Positions 10,692 through 21,790 of a stretch of 64,000 nucleotides of DNA are shown here, piece after piece. The DNA comes from Pseudocercospora fijiensis CIRAD86 (lineage: Eukaryota > Ascomycota > Dothideomycetes > Mycosphaerellales > Mycosphaerellaceae). The notes under the pieces were generated by a model. The model did no database searches, was not told where the DNA came from, and saw only the letters and a list, made by a program, of their open reading frames with translations. Every line of letters begins with the position of its first letter. Position 1 is the first letter of the stretch. The position numbers were made by a program, and so were the translations under genes. Location: contig NW_006921536.1 in the NCBI RefSeq assembly GCF_000340215.1, positions 686,446-750,445 on the forward strand, in the 5' to 3' direction.

Positions 10692-11580
10692 ATAGCGAAT
10701 CTACTTAACTAAGTTACGACGCCTCGTAAGAAGGGACCTGCTACTTCTACGGGTCGTAACAAGATCGGAAATAAAGGAACGAGTATAGTACATTAACGTA
10801 AGATAGCTACTACTACTGCCGCTAGCTCCGGTACTAGAAAGGGCGTCGCGAGTAAGGCTCCGCGTAAGACAACGGCGGGCAAGGCTCTACGCAAGACGAC
10901 AACTAGCGCTTCTACTACTAGTAGCAATCGTACGAAGCGTCGATAGCGCCTAGGAAGTAAGTCCTATTTATAGCCGGCAGCGTAGCCGGTAGCGTAGCCG
11001 GCAGCGTAGCCGGTATTCTTACTATCTTTTTACTAATCCTTCTTTAGCCGTAGCCCTCCGTAAGATTCGGTAGTATTAGAAGAGTTCTAAGCTCCTAATC
11101 CGCAAAACTCCTTTCTAACGACTTATTCGCGAAATTGCCTAGGATTATAGAATAGACCTTCGCTTCTAAGCCTCCGCGATAGGCGCCCTTTAAGAGGCTA
11201 TAGAAGCCTACCTAGTTCGTATCTTCGAATATATGTTTCTCTTCTACCTCTTTTCGGACTATGCTAATACTATTTTAGCGGTTAACCTTATAGCTATCTA
11301 CGCGAAGCGTATAACGATTATAGATAAGGATTTCAAAGCACTCGATTAGATCCTAAAAGGCTAGAATGTCTATATTCGAGATAGTAGTAGATAGGATAGA
11401 TATACTAGTAGGAAGGATGTTCGTAGTATCGTCTGCAAGCTTTTCTATATACGAAATAAGCCGCTATTATACGGCGCTATATACCGCGCTCTAAATACTC
11501 TCTAAGTATATATATATAGTACAGTATACTTTATTGGCCGTACGGAATAGAAGTCTCCTAAAATCCCGTTAGTACTAAGG
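10692..11580 (+). pseudogene. Histone H3-like gene 2 (H3-type tail and core)
   Basis: Exon 1 begins at 10,692 with ATA, probably a RIP-changed ATG. It encodes an 88-codon tail containing SKAPRKTTAGKALRKTT, matching the H3 tail around K14-R17-K18 and K23-R26-K27. Intron 1 (10,957-11,047, GTAAGT to TTTAG with a CTAAT branch) carries GCCGGC repeats. Splicing restores GTVALRKIR, then LLIRKTPF-[Q]-RLIREIA, DLRF-[Q]-ASAIGAL-[Q]-EAIEAYLV. Intron 2 (11,231-11,278, donor GT changed to AT) splits the loop, giving FE-SVNLIAIYAKRITI after splicing, the canonical H3 position. The phase of both introns fits exactly. Past DKDFKAL the sequence departs from H3 and a C-terminal extension may follow. All stops fall at Gln/Trp positions. 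The end coordinate is approximate. Confidence 0.88.
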
Positions 11581-11759
11581 AGTAAAAAGGCCGGCTACGC
11601 TGCCGGCTACGCTACCGGCTACGCTACTAGCTACGCTGCTAGGTTTTTCAAAGAACTAAAAGAAGATAGACATTCCGGTTAATTTGTATTAGTTTAGATT
11701 TTTATAAAAAGAAAACAGGGAAAAATAAGGAAGGTTGAAGAGCCTAATAGTTATAGTTA

Positions 11760-12226
11760 TAGGCACTATCCCTGTTTTCTAGAGTATATTATATACCTGC
11801 CTTCGCAACTCTACCTAATACTCCCTCTAAATATCCTTATACTCTACCTACTAGAAATTCAACTAGGTACCTAGACCTATAGCTGCCTCTATATCTTTTA
11901 CCATCTTCTATAGGTTGAAGGCCTCTTCTATAGCAGCCTCTACCTCCTTATATAATACGAAGTTACTACCTACCCTACCCTTTATATCTCCTAAATAACT
12001 AAGAGTTCTAAGGAACGAACTAGCATTCGGCCTTAGTATAGCGAGTGACTAGTAGAACGTTCTATAGAGCTGCCTTATAGCTCTTTTATATACTATGCCG
12101 ATACCGAGGGAGGAGCTATCCTAGTACTTAATATTGTCGAATAGTTCGGTAGGAAAGTGTATAAACTTCTTAAGGAGGAGGACTTCTAGGGAAATCGATA
12201 AGTTCTACCTAGATCTGGATAAAGAC
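11760..12226 (-). pseudogene. Short minus-strand ORF in hAT G, unknown
   Basis: A reading of about 155 codons starting MSLSRSR, with stops almost only as TAG, includes blocks such as LEVLLLKKFIHFPTELFDNIKY and KEVEAAIEEAFNL. It is the only gene-like frame on G's minus strand, facing the H3-like genes. Predicted to be helical. I do not recognise it. It could also be the remnant of an older insertion inside G. Confidence 0.4.
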
Positions 12227-12638
12227 ATTCTACTAAGCAGTTAGGGAATTGAACCGTAAACGAAAGGATGAAATTCATACCTAAGGAGTACAGTTTCCGA
12301 ACTGAACTATAATGCCTTATATATATGTGTATGCTTTTGATTGGTTAGTGCCCTTAGCTAATTGTCTATAGATTTGAGGTTATATAAGTACCTTTATATA
12401 ACTACGTAGTCTAAGTAGGATTCGAAAATTCTATAAGTACTAAGGACTAAAAATGCCGGCTACGCTGCCGGCTACACTGCTAAGTCTTACAAAGGGCTTG
12501 CTTAAAGCTACGTATACATTCGTATACTTCTTAAAAACCGATAAATTATATGGTTCGAACTAGCTACTTATATAGTTGCTTAGTAAACCAACCCAAACCA
12601 AACTAGAGTTTCGGCTTAGCAAACTAAACCAAACCAAC

Positions 12639-12658
12639 CCGAACTACTGCGGGGTCTA
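12639..12658 (+). repeat. Right terminal inverted repeat of hAT G
   Basis: CCGAACTACTGCGGGGTCTA, exact reverse complement of 2,749-2,768. Preceded by several AACCAAACC-type subterminal repeats (about 12,585-12,640). Confidence 0.92.
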
Positions 12659-12666
12659 CTTATTAG
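12659..12666. repeat. 8-bp target duplication, right of hAT G
   Basis: CTTATTAG, same as 2,741-2,748. Confidence 0.92.
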
Positions 12667-13942
12667 CTAGTCGACTGTCCTAAACTCCTCCGTATATATT
12701 AAAGCTATTAGTACTAAAGTACTCTACCTCGAAGTAAGCTTGATTAACGAGGAGATTAGCAGCCTTATCCTATATAGCCTTCTCCTACTCGCGTAGATAG
12801 TCCTTAAGCTCCTCCTTACTAAACTAGAGGATTTGTTTAACTTCGTTCTAAACAACGTAACTTAACTAAGGAATTCTGCCTACTAGGGCATCGGAAATGC
12901 AACTAAGGCCTTCGACACTATAGTTAGTACTATAGTCGGTACTAGAAGGAGTGCTATACTTCTTAGTAGCCTTGCGGAGGGCCTAGCGAGTATGCAATGC
13001 CTTCTTGCGCGCTACTTCGGCCTTAGCGCGCTCGTTTTAAACTTCTTAAGGGACCTTACGGTTACGGGTCGAGCGACGATCTTTAGCCTACATTTCTGTA
13101 GCGAGCGTAAGACTAGTAGCCGTATCGGCCTCGGTTTCTAGGCGAAGAGCCTTGCGTTTAAGGATATTAACGATAGGAGCCTCTTAACCCTTAATAATAA
13201 AGCCTATACTATTAATGCGATAGCCCTTCTCTTTTAGTAGATCCTTAGTTGTCTATACGTTAAGATCGACCTAGACAATCGTATCGTAGTACTTCTTCTA
13301 GTAGGCTATCGTAAAGTCGTTAAGCGCAAAGGACAAGTTAAGTAGCTACTTGCCTACCTTCTTACTAGCGGTAGATATGCGATAGATTATAGTATAAGAA
13401 AGGTACTCGGCGCCTTAACGACGGACCTTATACTTGTTAACGAACGAAGAGACCTGCTTAGTACGCTCTTGTCTACCGTAGGCGAAGTTAATAAGGCTCT
13501 TAGGAAGACTACTTAGTCCTCCTTAATATTCGAAGGCCTAGTCGAGGGTCTTAAAGCGTAAACGAATCTAGGTACCGGCCGTCTCGAGGCTATAGACGAT
13601 AGGAAAGGCTTGCTCGATATCTATATCGTTAAGAACCTCGCGCTTAAAGATACGCTTACCGATAGACTAACGCAAGTTGTTTATACCGTACGTAACTAAG
13701 ATAGTAGCCTTCTTAATATTCCTATTAATAACGCGTAGCAGGGTACGAGCGTTCTAGATCTTCTCTTAAGGGTCTTTAAGGGCGGTAACGATCTAGAAGC
13801 AGTACTCGAGGCTAGTTGCAGTAGCTAAGGCGCTATCGGATAGGGCTTCGATCGGAACTAGGGCGGCTAGGCTTAGATTAATAGGGGCAGGTAGGTCGTT
13901 GCTACTACTAGCGCCTAGCGGATTCGGGGCGCCGGAAGACAT
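12667..13942 (-). pseudogene. Third ORF of element F, interrupted by hAT G
   Basis: A minus-strand frame opens at an ATG at 13,940-13,942 (MSSGAPNPLGASSSNDLPAP). It runs about 425 codons to the hAT, then continues at 2,748. Stops are TAG/TAA at likely Gln/Trp codons. The protein has a Ser/Pro-rich start, a mixed middle, a Lys/Arg-rich stretch (KRKALRLETEADTATS and following), and a charged C-terminal part. It sits downstream of pol, where env-like or accessory ORFs occur in some LTR elements. I see no signal peptide or membrane segment, so an env role is not supported. Function unknown. Confidence 0.6.
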
Positions 13943-14362
13943 AGTCGACCGAAGCGGAAGTAGGTTGTAAACGAGTTTGTAAGTGTGTTCGTTGCTTAAT
14001 AATAATAATTAAAGGGTTTAGATAGAAGGGGGGGGGGGGTAGTTAGGCGGTAGCGAGTTAGTTAGTAATCGAGTAGAAGAAGGAGCTTAGGAAGCTCGCT
14101 TTAAATATAGTGCGAAGGTAACGTAGTCCGTATATTCCGCGCTAGTAAAGCAAACGGATAACGGCTATATATAAAAGTGAAGCTATATACGAGACTTCTT
14201 TATTATTAGGGTAGGCTAAAGTTTAACAATCGATCTAGCTAATTGCTAGTAGCGACTACGCGCCTTTGTTAACCTTTAGCTATCGTAGATTCTCGCGCAC
14301 TTAAAATGTAACTAGTTAGTTCGAGTCCTTAGTAGAAATCTATAGTAGTAAAGCTAGCGGGA

Positions 14363-14389
14363 CTAATAATACCCCCGGGGTAGTATTAG
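14363..14389. repeat. GC-rich near-palindrome, copy 2 (F)
   Basis: Core AATACCCCCGGGGTAGTATT between pol and the third ORF. Confidence 0.8.
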
Positions 14390-14660
14390 CTTTTCTCTAG
14401 AGATACTCGGTAACGAGGAGCAAGTCGCCTAGGCCTAGCGCAGCTAATTCGTTAGTGCGTTAGCCTATAGCACTGCCGTTATAGATATAGCATTACCTTT
14501 CACATTAGTAAGTACGTAAAGATAGTCTATACGTTTACCTTCTTCCTTCTTCCTTCTTCTAAACGCTAAGCTTAATAGCCTAAGGTCTCTATTCTTAGAG
14601 GCTATCGGCCTAGGTTGCTATAACTATCTAAGAGCTAGGAAGGGAGAGGGTTAGGTTCGG

Positions 14661-14700
14661 CTATTTTCCTAATGCTACCCCCGGGGTGTTATTAGGAAAA
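14661..14700. repeat. GC-rich near-palindrome, copy 3 (F, inverted)
   Basis: Core ATGCTACCCCCGGGGTGTTA, reverse orientation, extended by perfect 10-bp arms (TTTTCCTAAT and ATTAGGAAAA), so the RNA or DNA could form a stable hairpin. Confidence 0.8.
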
Positions 14701-14935
14701 CACGCCTCGTATAGTTCTATCTAAGGAAATAAGAGCAAAGGAATAAAGTTATAGCAATATCTCGAAGGCTAAAGAGCAAAACAATAGACAAGGTAAAAGC
14801 AAAAGAGGGCAACAACTATAAGTATTAACACCGTAGGAACAAGCAGTAAGGACTAAAGCTATAGGGCGGTACTATATTAATAGCGCGGAGAAGGCAAAAA
14901 AAACAACGTAGTAGAGGTAGGGAAAGACAAGCACT

Positions 14936-17900
14936 TATTTAGTCTCGGGATCTAGCTATAATTCTAGGCAGTCTTCGTCGCTAGACTAGTCGAGCTCCTC
15001 CTTAGAGTTAGAGCTAGATAGCTAGAAGTCTAGTTTACTATCGGAATTAATATCGGAAATGCTCTACGCGCAATTAATACGTATATATCCCTCCCTTTCT
15101 TTATAAGTTATTCCTAATAGCTTACTAAGACGTATCTAGGGATGCGTATAGTTGTCGGGCAAAACAGGATCTATAATCGCGGTAGGATCCTCCTCTTAAT
15201 AGGCATCTAAGGTAGGTAGAGGATCGGTAGAGGCATTAACTTCCTTCTCGGTCGGGGGAGGGCGGGTAGGCTCTCTTAATTCGACGACCTTCTTTAGGTT
15301 AGCCCGGGGGTGCGAGTGCTTAAAGGTAGCACTATTAAGTTCCTAAAGACGGTATATAGAACTATCGTAAAGGACCTCCTATACTCTATAAGGCCCTTTC
15401 TATTTAAAGGCTAGCTTATAGGAGTAACTATATTCTAGCTCCGACCGGTATAGGAGGACTATATCGCTAACCTTTAGAGGTTCCTAATTAATAGCATTAT
15501 AGTTATTAAAATACTGCTTAGCCTCTTTACGAAGGCGCCGTTGTCGAGTAAGACCCTCCTAAGAAGTCGTAGTTATATCCTTAAGAGCCTTAGCCCGTAG
15601 GGTAAGAAGATCTACCCTCGTACGAATAGATCCCTAATCGTAAACGCTATACGTGCGATAGGACAACTCAATAGGAAGAACGGCGTCCCTCCTAATTATA
15701 AGCTCTACTAGCGTAAGTCTAGTCGTATCGATAATAGTAGTTCGATCCGCTTAGAGAAGGGCTAGAACGCGGGTAGAGATAGGAACGGACCTGTCCCCTC
15801 TATTAGTTATCTTAGATAGGGCATTAATTAAAGACCGATAGCTACGCTTAATAATAGCATTCGACTAGGGATAGTACGGGGAGATACGAACGTTCCTCGC
15901 CTTATACGAAACAAGCAGTACTTAAACTTCTTTAGCTATATTGTTCGTAGCGTTGTCTAAGATAATCTCGTAAGGTATTCCCTAGCGGCAAAACAGATCC
16001 TTAAATAGGAAGGTAGCTATATTACGAGCATTAATAGCGCCGTAGCCCTTATAGAAATAATAGGCCTCCGGCTATCGAGAAAGACCCTCTCGAATAATAT
16101 ACAAGCTATTATTACGACTAAGATAGACCCTATCGCTATACTATCGCTCTCCGACTAATTAGGTAGTAGGAATACGCAGCTCTCCTAGACGTCGGTAGCT
16201 ATTCCTAAAATTACACTTAGGATAGCTCTTATAGTAGCGGGAGACATTAGCCTATACGCCGTCCTACTAGTAGCGCTAACGAAGGACATCGAAGGTACCC
16301 TCCGCCGCCCGGTAGCCGAGCTTATTGTAAACGGAACGAAGGATCTCTTATCGGGCTGCTAGGTCGTTAATAATACGCTAGAGAGGTATATTAACTATCG
16401 CTTATCGCTAAAGGATTCGATCTTTAACTAGGAATCGTCGAGAATAGCGAATAACCCGACGGTATTAACTCTTTAATAGGCTAGGCGCTTTCTTCGTATA
16501 GGTTAGGAAGTAGGCGATATAATAGGAGTCGTCGGAGTAGACCCTATTAAGGATATTATCCCTCTCTAGTTTATCCGCCTTAGCTTTAGCCTAGTCGTTA
16601 TCGTTAGTAGTAGGGCTCTCGTCGGACTAGTTACTAGGTTAGTCGCTAGGTTAGTCGTCGGTAGCAGGCCTAGTAATCGCTAGTATAGCATTAATATAGA
16701 AGGCAGCGAAGAAAGTACGGTTAATTACCGTATCGACATCCTCTTCTTCTATTATCTCGGCGATGTCCTCTTCTATAGCGGGCCTTCTAGAAAGGCTATC
16801 CGGTCTAGTATACTTCTTGCTAGGAACGTAGAAGACGTCGAAATTAAATAAATAGATCTAGGCAACCTACCGAGCTATCGTAGAGTTTAGTAGGTCGGAG
16901 GCTATACGGTTAAGCTAATAGACTAGCGTCTAAGCATCGATTTCTAAGCGAAAGAACATACTAAAGAGCTATAGTCGGAACTTCTTTAGAGCCTTATAGA
17001 CTCTAAGGCATTCTCGCTTGCTAGTATCGTACCGGGCCTCGATCGGTTTCTATAGCCCTAAGTCGTACCGGATAGGGTGTTGCAAAGATAGTTCTTTACG
17101 ATTATACTACATTAGTATCTCGCTATAGCCCTCCCCGCTCGAGTTAATAGTAACAATTATTAAACCCGCACCCTCTAAGTAGTTAATAGATATTAGTATA
17201 GGTATACTAACGAGTGCCTTAGTTACCGTATCCTTAGCCGCTTAGTAAACGGAGGTCTATTCGAATTTAGCATCCTTCTTAAGTAAGGCGTATAAGGGCT
17301 TATATACTAATACAAAGTTCTCGACCTAGATACGGAAGTAGGAGACTACTCTAAGCTAGGTTTAGACATCCTTCTAATAGGTAGGATCCGGCTAGGACAC
17401 TATCTTTAGGACCCGTATATTATTAGGATAGCGGCCGTTCTTATTAGTTACAAACCCGACAATGTTTATTCGTTTGTATAGGAGCTAAAGCTTCTCCCTA
17501 TACACCGTTAGGTTAGCTCGCTCTAGGTCGTAGAGGACACTATCGAGGTTCTAAATGTATTCGAGAAAGAACCTACGGATGCTAGGCTCTACTTCTTTAT
17601 TGTCGTACCTAGTTTTAGGGCCCTTAATACCGATATCGTCGAGGAAAGGCATCGCTATATAGGAGATATAGGCTGCGAGGACTTAGTTTATAATACGAAC
17701 GAACTAGGCTACGGAGTTGGTTGCCCCTTAGGGAAGGGTAGTTTGTCTATATAGCCTAAGAGGTGTCTCGAAACTAGTAAGGTCCCGACTATTAGGGTAG
17801 AGAGGAATTTAGTCGTAGCCCGAGAAAACGTTAACTAGTAAGGCTATAATACAGTTAGCAAAGGCTTCCGAGAACCTATTAGTCTCCGGAGGAAGGTTAG

Positions 17901-18656
17901 TATCTCTAATCGTAACCGCATTAAACTTTTGTATAGCGTTAATTAGGCGGTACTTCTTTAGTTCCCTAGGAGCTGTCTTCTTCTAAACTAGGAAGTATAG
18001 ATTACGATACGAGGCATAGGAAGGTTCTAAGGTACTAGCCTTTATACGCTATCGTATTATGTCCTTAACTATACCTCGCAGGCTTAGGTTTAGCTTAAAA
18101 CCTAGGTAGGCCTAAGGCTTATATTCGATCGTTCGGATCCTCTACGGAGGGGCAACCTCCGGATTTATCCTACCTAGGTAAGTGAAGTTATATGCTAATA
18201 CGGCCTCGCGATTGTATAGAAGCTCGTATAGTAAATCTAGTTTACGATCCGAAAGCTCGATGCTAGGTTTGATTTTCGCAAGCCTCTCCTCTATTAGCCT
18301 TAACCCTCTAGGGATAGTAGAGAACTTTTTAGTAATATACTTCTAATCGTACGGACTATCCCTAGGTAGTAGTGTCGCCTCCTAATTAAGGCACTTCTAT
18401 CGCTAGTTAGGATTTCCGCTAGGATTAGACCTATCGGTAATGTATACGCTACCCTTTACGGGCTTGATCTTGTTAGCTACCCTCTTATATAGGGTATATA
18501 TACTAATCGATTGTCAAACCCGAGCTCTCTCTCTTTGTCGCTAGGCCTAGAGATTAGCGTAATAAAACAGTACGTAAACTTCTTTAGAAGTTTCCTTAAG
18601 TCGATAGGTATATAGCTAGTAGTCCTAATTTATAACGCCGGCGAAAACGTTAGATT
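14936..18656 (-). pseudogene. pol: Element F pol: RT, RNase H, integrase
   Basis: Minus-strand Ty3-type polymerase. The reverse transcriptase shows the catalytic block as FLDDIGIKGP at about 17,632-17,652. Upstream are LINAIQKFNAVTIRDTNLPP and VFSGYDQIPLYP-like RT motifs (Gln restored); downstream is an RNase H-like segment. The integrase region lies at about 16.4-15.3 kb. The tail to 14,936 is Ser/Asp/Glu-rich, and I see no chromodomain, unlike family 1, H and I. Stops are TAG/TAA at Gln/Trp codons. Inactive. Confidence 0.82.
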
Positions 18657-18658
18657 CG

Positions 18659-18684
18659 TAATAACACCCCCGGGGTAGCATTAG
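18659..18684. repeat. GC-rich near-palindrome, copy 4 (F, internal)
   Basis: Core AACACCCCCGGGGTAGCATT between the gag/protease-like part and the RT part. Confidence 0.8.
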
Positions 18685-21600
18685 ACTCGCGCTCTAATTA
18701 GTTAGTTCGGGTAGACCCGTATCCGGTAGTAATACTTGCGACAGTATTATTACCTTAACTCGTATATTAGGTAGTCGTTATATTATGCTCGCTATCGCTT
18801 CGAGCATTCGTCTTCTTAGTATAGAACCTAGACACTTGCCTTAACGTACGGAGCGGCGCACTTCTAGAAATAACCTATTTAAGCTATACTAACTTATAGC
18901 GTAGATTGCCGGTCTTATAACCGCGCCGTAGCGTTTCCCGAAGACCGTCTAGAAGTAGCAAGGATATCCTCGTAGGACTTGTAGCTAGTATTGCCGATAT
19001 AACTAGTAAATACGACTCGGTTGCCCTTCTAGTTAGCAATAGTTCCCTCCTAGGAGCTATCGTCGTAGTTGCGCTAGACACTACGAGTTATACGAGACTA
19101 TAGCCGACCTAGAATAATTAGCGTGTTTAGGTCGGCGGCAATCTAGAAGGTAAAGGAAAAGCATATACCGAAGGCGTCTACTATAACATTATAGTAGGCC
19201 CCTACTAGCGCAACCTCCCTATTTACTCCCTATATACCGAGGGAAATGTCTCTATTTATTAGCAGCCTAAGTTGTTTAGCCTAACGCTTACTTATAATAA
19301 GTGACTCTAAACTATTATTAAGCATTGCTAGCATCTATTAACTATAGCTTCCGATAGTAACCTAAATATAGATAGCGGGAACGACGGCGAAGGAACGGGT
19401 AACTACGGAAAGGTCTATATTATTAGGGATAGAATAAAGTTCCTTAGGTCGAAGAGGTCCTACTCGACCGATTTGTTAGCTAGTAAACCGGACAGCCTTA
19501 ATAGAGACTAAAACTAGAGTAGGGTCGGGATTATTACTATCCCCTCGGCCTATCTTCTTAACTCCCTCTTCGTTAGCATTATCGATAGTCTCTTAGTTCT
19601 CGTAGGTTACCGATTCGCCTTCTACTAACTCTTAGGCACCTAAAAATTTAGGAAGGAACTATAGGGAAGAGACGTCGATATAGTCTTCTCGTTCCTATTT
19701 CCTTCGGAGGGCAGCGAGGTCTTTTATAAAGGTAGTATCGTTAGGGATTCGGCTCTAGAACAGGTTAGTAGGCAAACCGTATACTAGTAGCTCTCCTATA
19801 GATATATTAGACTTAAGGTCTAGGAACTATAAAGCCTAGAAGAGAGCGTTTGCCTTTATGTCTAAGGAGTTAGCTAGGCTAGTACTATACTTTTTTATAT
19901 ACCTATTAAAGCGAAAGCTCTTTAGGTTAGATAACTTCCGTTTATAGGTAGGTAGGTTAGCTAGGCCTAGGGTACTACTAATGTTAGTAGTAACATCCTC
20001 TATATCGACCTCTAGAGTCTCTAGGACGACTAGGCTTTCTATAGGTAGGGTACTAGGTGCGGTACTAGGTACGGTGCTAGATTAGGTAGCACGGTCTATA
20101 GCTGTCTAGAGAGTCTTAGTTTTAGCGGTTAACTCTCGCTATTACTTAGCCTTATCGGCCGCCTTGTTCTTTAGTACCCTAGTAGGGGCTGCCGTACTAG
20201 GGCGAGTAGGGTTCTAAGGGCTTTTACCCTTGTTTTAGGACTAGGTCTAAGATCGCGTAGTAGCGTAGACATCTATACTATTCTTAGTAACCGCGTAAAT
20301 ATTAGTAACTGCGTCCGGATCCTAAGAAACGAGGTTGACTTTAATAGGCTTAGTAGTACCGTTACTACTTCGCTCCTTAACCTGTTTTGCCCTAACCTTC
20401 TAAGTTTCTTATTTAGTAATAGTAGCTAGGGTACTGTTCCTAGTGTCCTTAAACTCGATCTTTCCGCTATACTTCTTTTCTAGAAGGGTCTTTAGCTAAG
20501 GCAGCTTCGGGGCTCTCCGATCCTATTTGAAATCAATCTTGTCGCCAGTGTCTATATAGTAGAATCGGCCGTTTACTTATATAATAAGCTTCCTTTTAAG
20601 AAGCTCTTTCTAGATAGGGTAGGACGATTAGATATATTTAAACCCGCTATACATCTAGCACTTGCTATCTAAGTTAGAATAGATCTTCCGTATAGCGTAG
20701 ACATCTACTAAAGGGGCTTTAGGGTAGTTAGGGTCTGAAACCTAGTAGACTAGTAGCATATCGCCTAGTATAGTAGTATTAATAACCTCCCTAACTCGCT
20801 ATAATGCTTTCGTATTTAGGTTTAGCTAGGCTAGGGATTTAGCTAAGTCCGCGATATCCTAAGAGTGCTTAGTAATAGTAGGAGTTACGGTCTTAGGACT
20901 ACTTTGCGATTTAGGAAGGAACTTAGGTCCCTTGCTTCCTAAGGCTTCTTTCCTAACCTACGCTAGGTTATTCCGGTCTTCGCCGTAGATAAACTTCCTC
21001 GTATCGGCTATACTATTAATGTCGGCCTTAATATACACTAGGACCTCTTTGTATTTCCTAAAGCTCTTAGGATCGGCCTCGCTAAGCTTATAGCGACGGA
21101 AGATACGCTAAGCTATAGGCTACGGTAATCCCTAAAGGAGCAGCCTCGTTCTCTAAGAGTTCTCGAGGTTACTCTACTCGATGCCGTCCGCTAACTCGAC
21201 AAATTCGCAGACATACCCCTTTAGGTCGTTATCCTTAGTGCGCCTTACTAAGTAGAGGGTCTCGAGCTACGCGCGACTACCTTTAATACGACGGCTATCG
21301 CGCTCCCGATACTCCCTTAGAAAGGCTAACTTAAAGACCTCCTAGTTAGTATTAGACTTGTCGTCCTTTTCTAGGTAGCTAACTAGGGTTCTAAGGGTTC
21401 GGTAAAGCTTAGTGCTAGTAGTCCTCGTAAGGGACCGGATCTTGTACTAGTCGGACTCTCTATCGAGCTCGTACTTAATTAGGCCTTCCTTAAAACGCTC
21501 TATATATACTATAGCGTTCTACCCTTCGAATAAGGGGTTTATAGTACTCCCTAGTTCTAGCGAGCGACGCTTGTTTTAACGGAGAAGTTCAGTTTGCTTC

Positions 21601-21790
21601 TCTATTATCTTTATAATAACATTATAGAGCGCCTCTAGCGTAGAGGGCGTAGGAGGCTTACTTATATTAACTAGTCGCCGCCTAATTTCTTCGTTAATAG
21701 GATTAGGGGCAGTTTCGGATTTAGAGGATTCCGCTAATTCTTAATACTCGTTTTCGCTAGAGCTAGAGCTTATTCGATTGTTATAAAATA
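18685..21790 (-). pseudogene. gag: Element F gag and protease-like region
   Basis: Minus-strand frame starting near 21,790 with a Ser/Glu-rich N-terminus, then capsid-like helical sequence (LVSYLEKDD, EVFKLAFLREYRERDSRR). A long linker rich in Thr, Ser and Lys follows, then a beta-rich part near 19.1 kb with a block like NVIVDAFGICFSF and ending ILGR, probably the aspartic protease. No CCHC knuckle was identified. The short frame at 18,884-19,081 is out of register with this reading. Boundaries between gag and protease are not resolved. Confidence 0.65.

Larger units (their letters stand above)
2912..12482. repeat. Dispersed GCCGGC(T/A) clusters in hAT G
   Basis: About 14 clusters of two to four short units (TAGCCGGCA or the complement TGCCGGCTA). 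They lie near 2,912, 3,054, 3,700, 4,276, 5,664, 6,700, 8,102, 9,111, 10,170, 10,370, 10,403, 10,971, 11,590 and 12,452. At least five lie inside introns predicted on independent grounds (frame, donor, branch, acceptor), in three different genes and in both orientations. They are not obvious in the retroelements outside G. Confidence 0.8.
2749..12658 (+). mobile_element. hAT transposon G carrying histone H3-like genes
   Basis: A 9,910-bp element bounded by 20-bp perfect terminal inverted repeats (TAGACCCCGCAGTAGTTCGG and its complement) and an 8-bp target duplication, CTTATTAG. It lies inside the third ORF of F. Contents in order: subterminal repeats, an unknown basic-protein gene, a hAT transposase, a divergent histone H3-like gene, a 361-bp tandem duplication, a second H3-like gene, and a short minus-strand ORF. 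Everything is RIP-damaged. Typical hAT elements are 2-5 kb and carry only a transposase, so both size and cargo are unusual. Confidence 0.92.
13943..14935 (-). other. F spacer between pol and third ORF
   Basis: No convincing reading frame. Holds two copies of the GC-rich near-palindrome (14,363 and 14,668) and a 12-base G run at 14,028-14,039, read as C on the element's sense strand 86 nt before the third-ORF ATG. Probably carries expression signals for that ORF. Confidence 0.5.

Noticed and set aside
2749..12658. G as a Starship-type giant element
   Set aside because: No tyrosine recombinase (DUF3435) seen; the terminal repeats, 8-bp duplication and transposase are of hAT type.
18884..19081. 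65-codon minus-strand ORF
   Set aside because: Out of register with the surrounding F polyprotein reading, which is more coherent.
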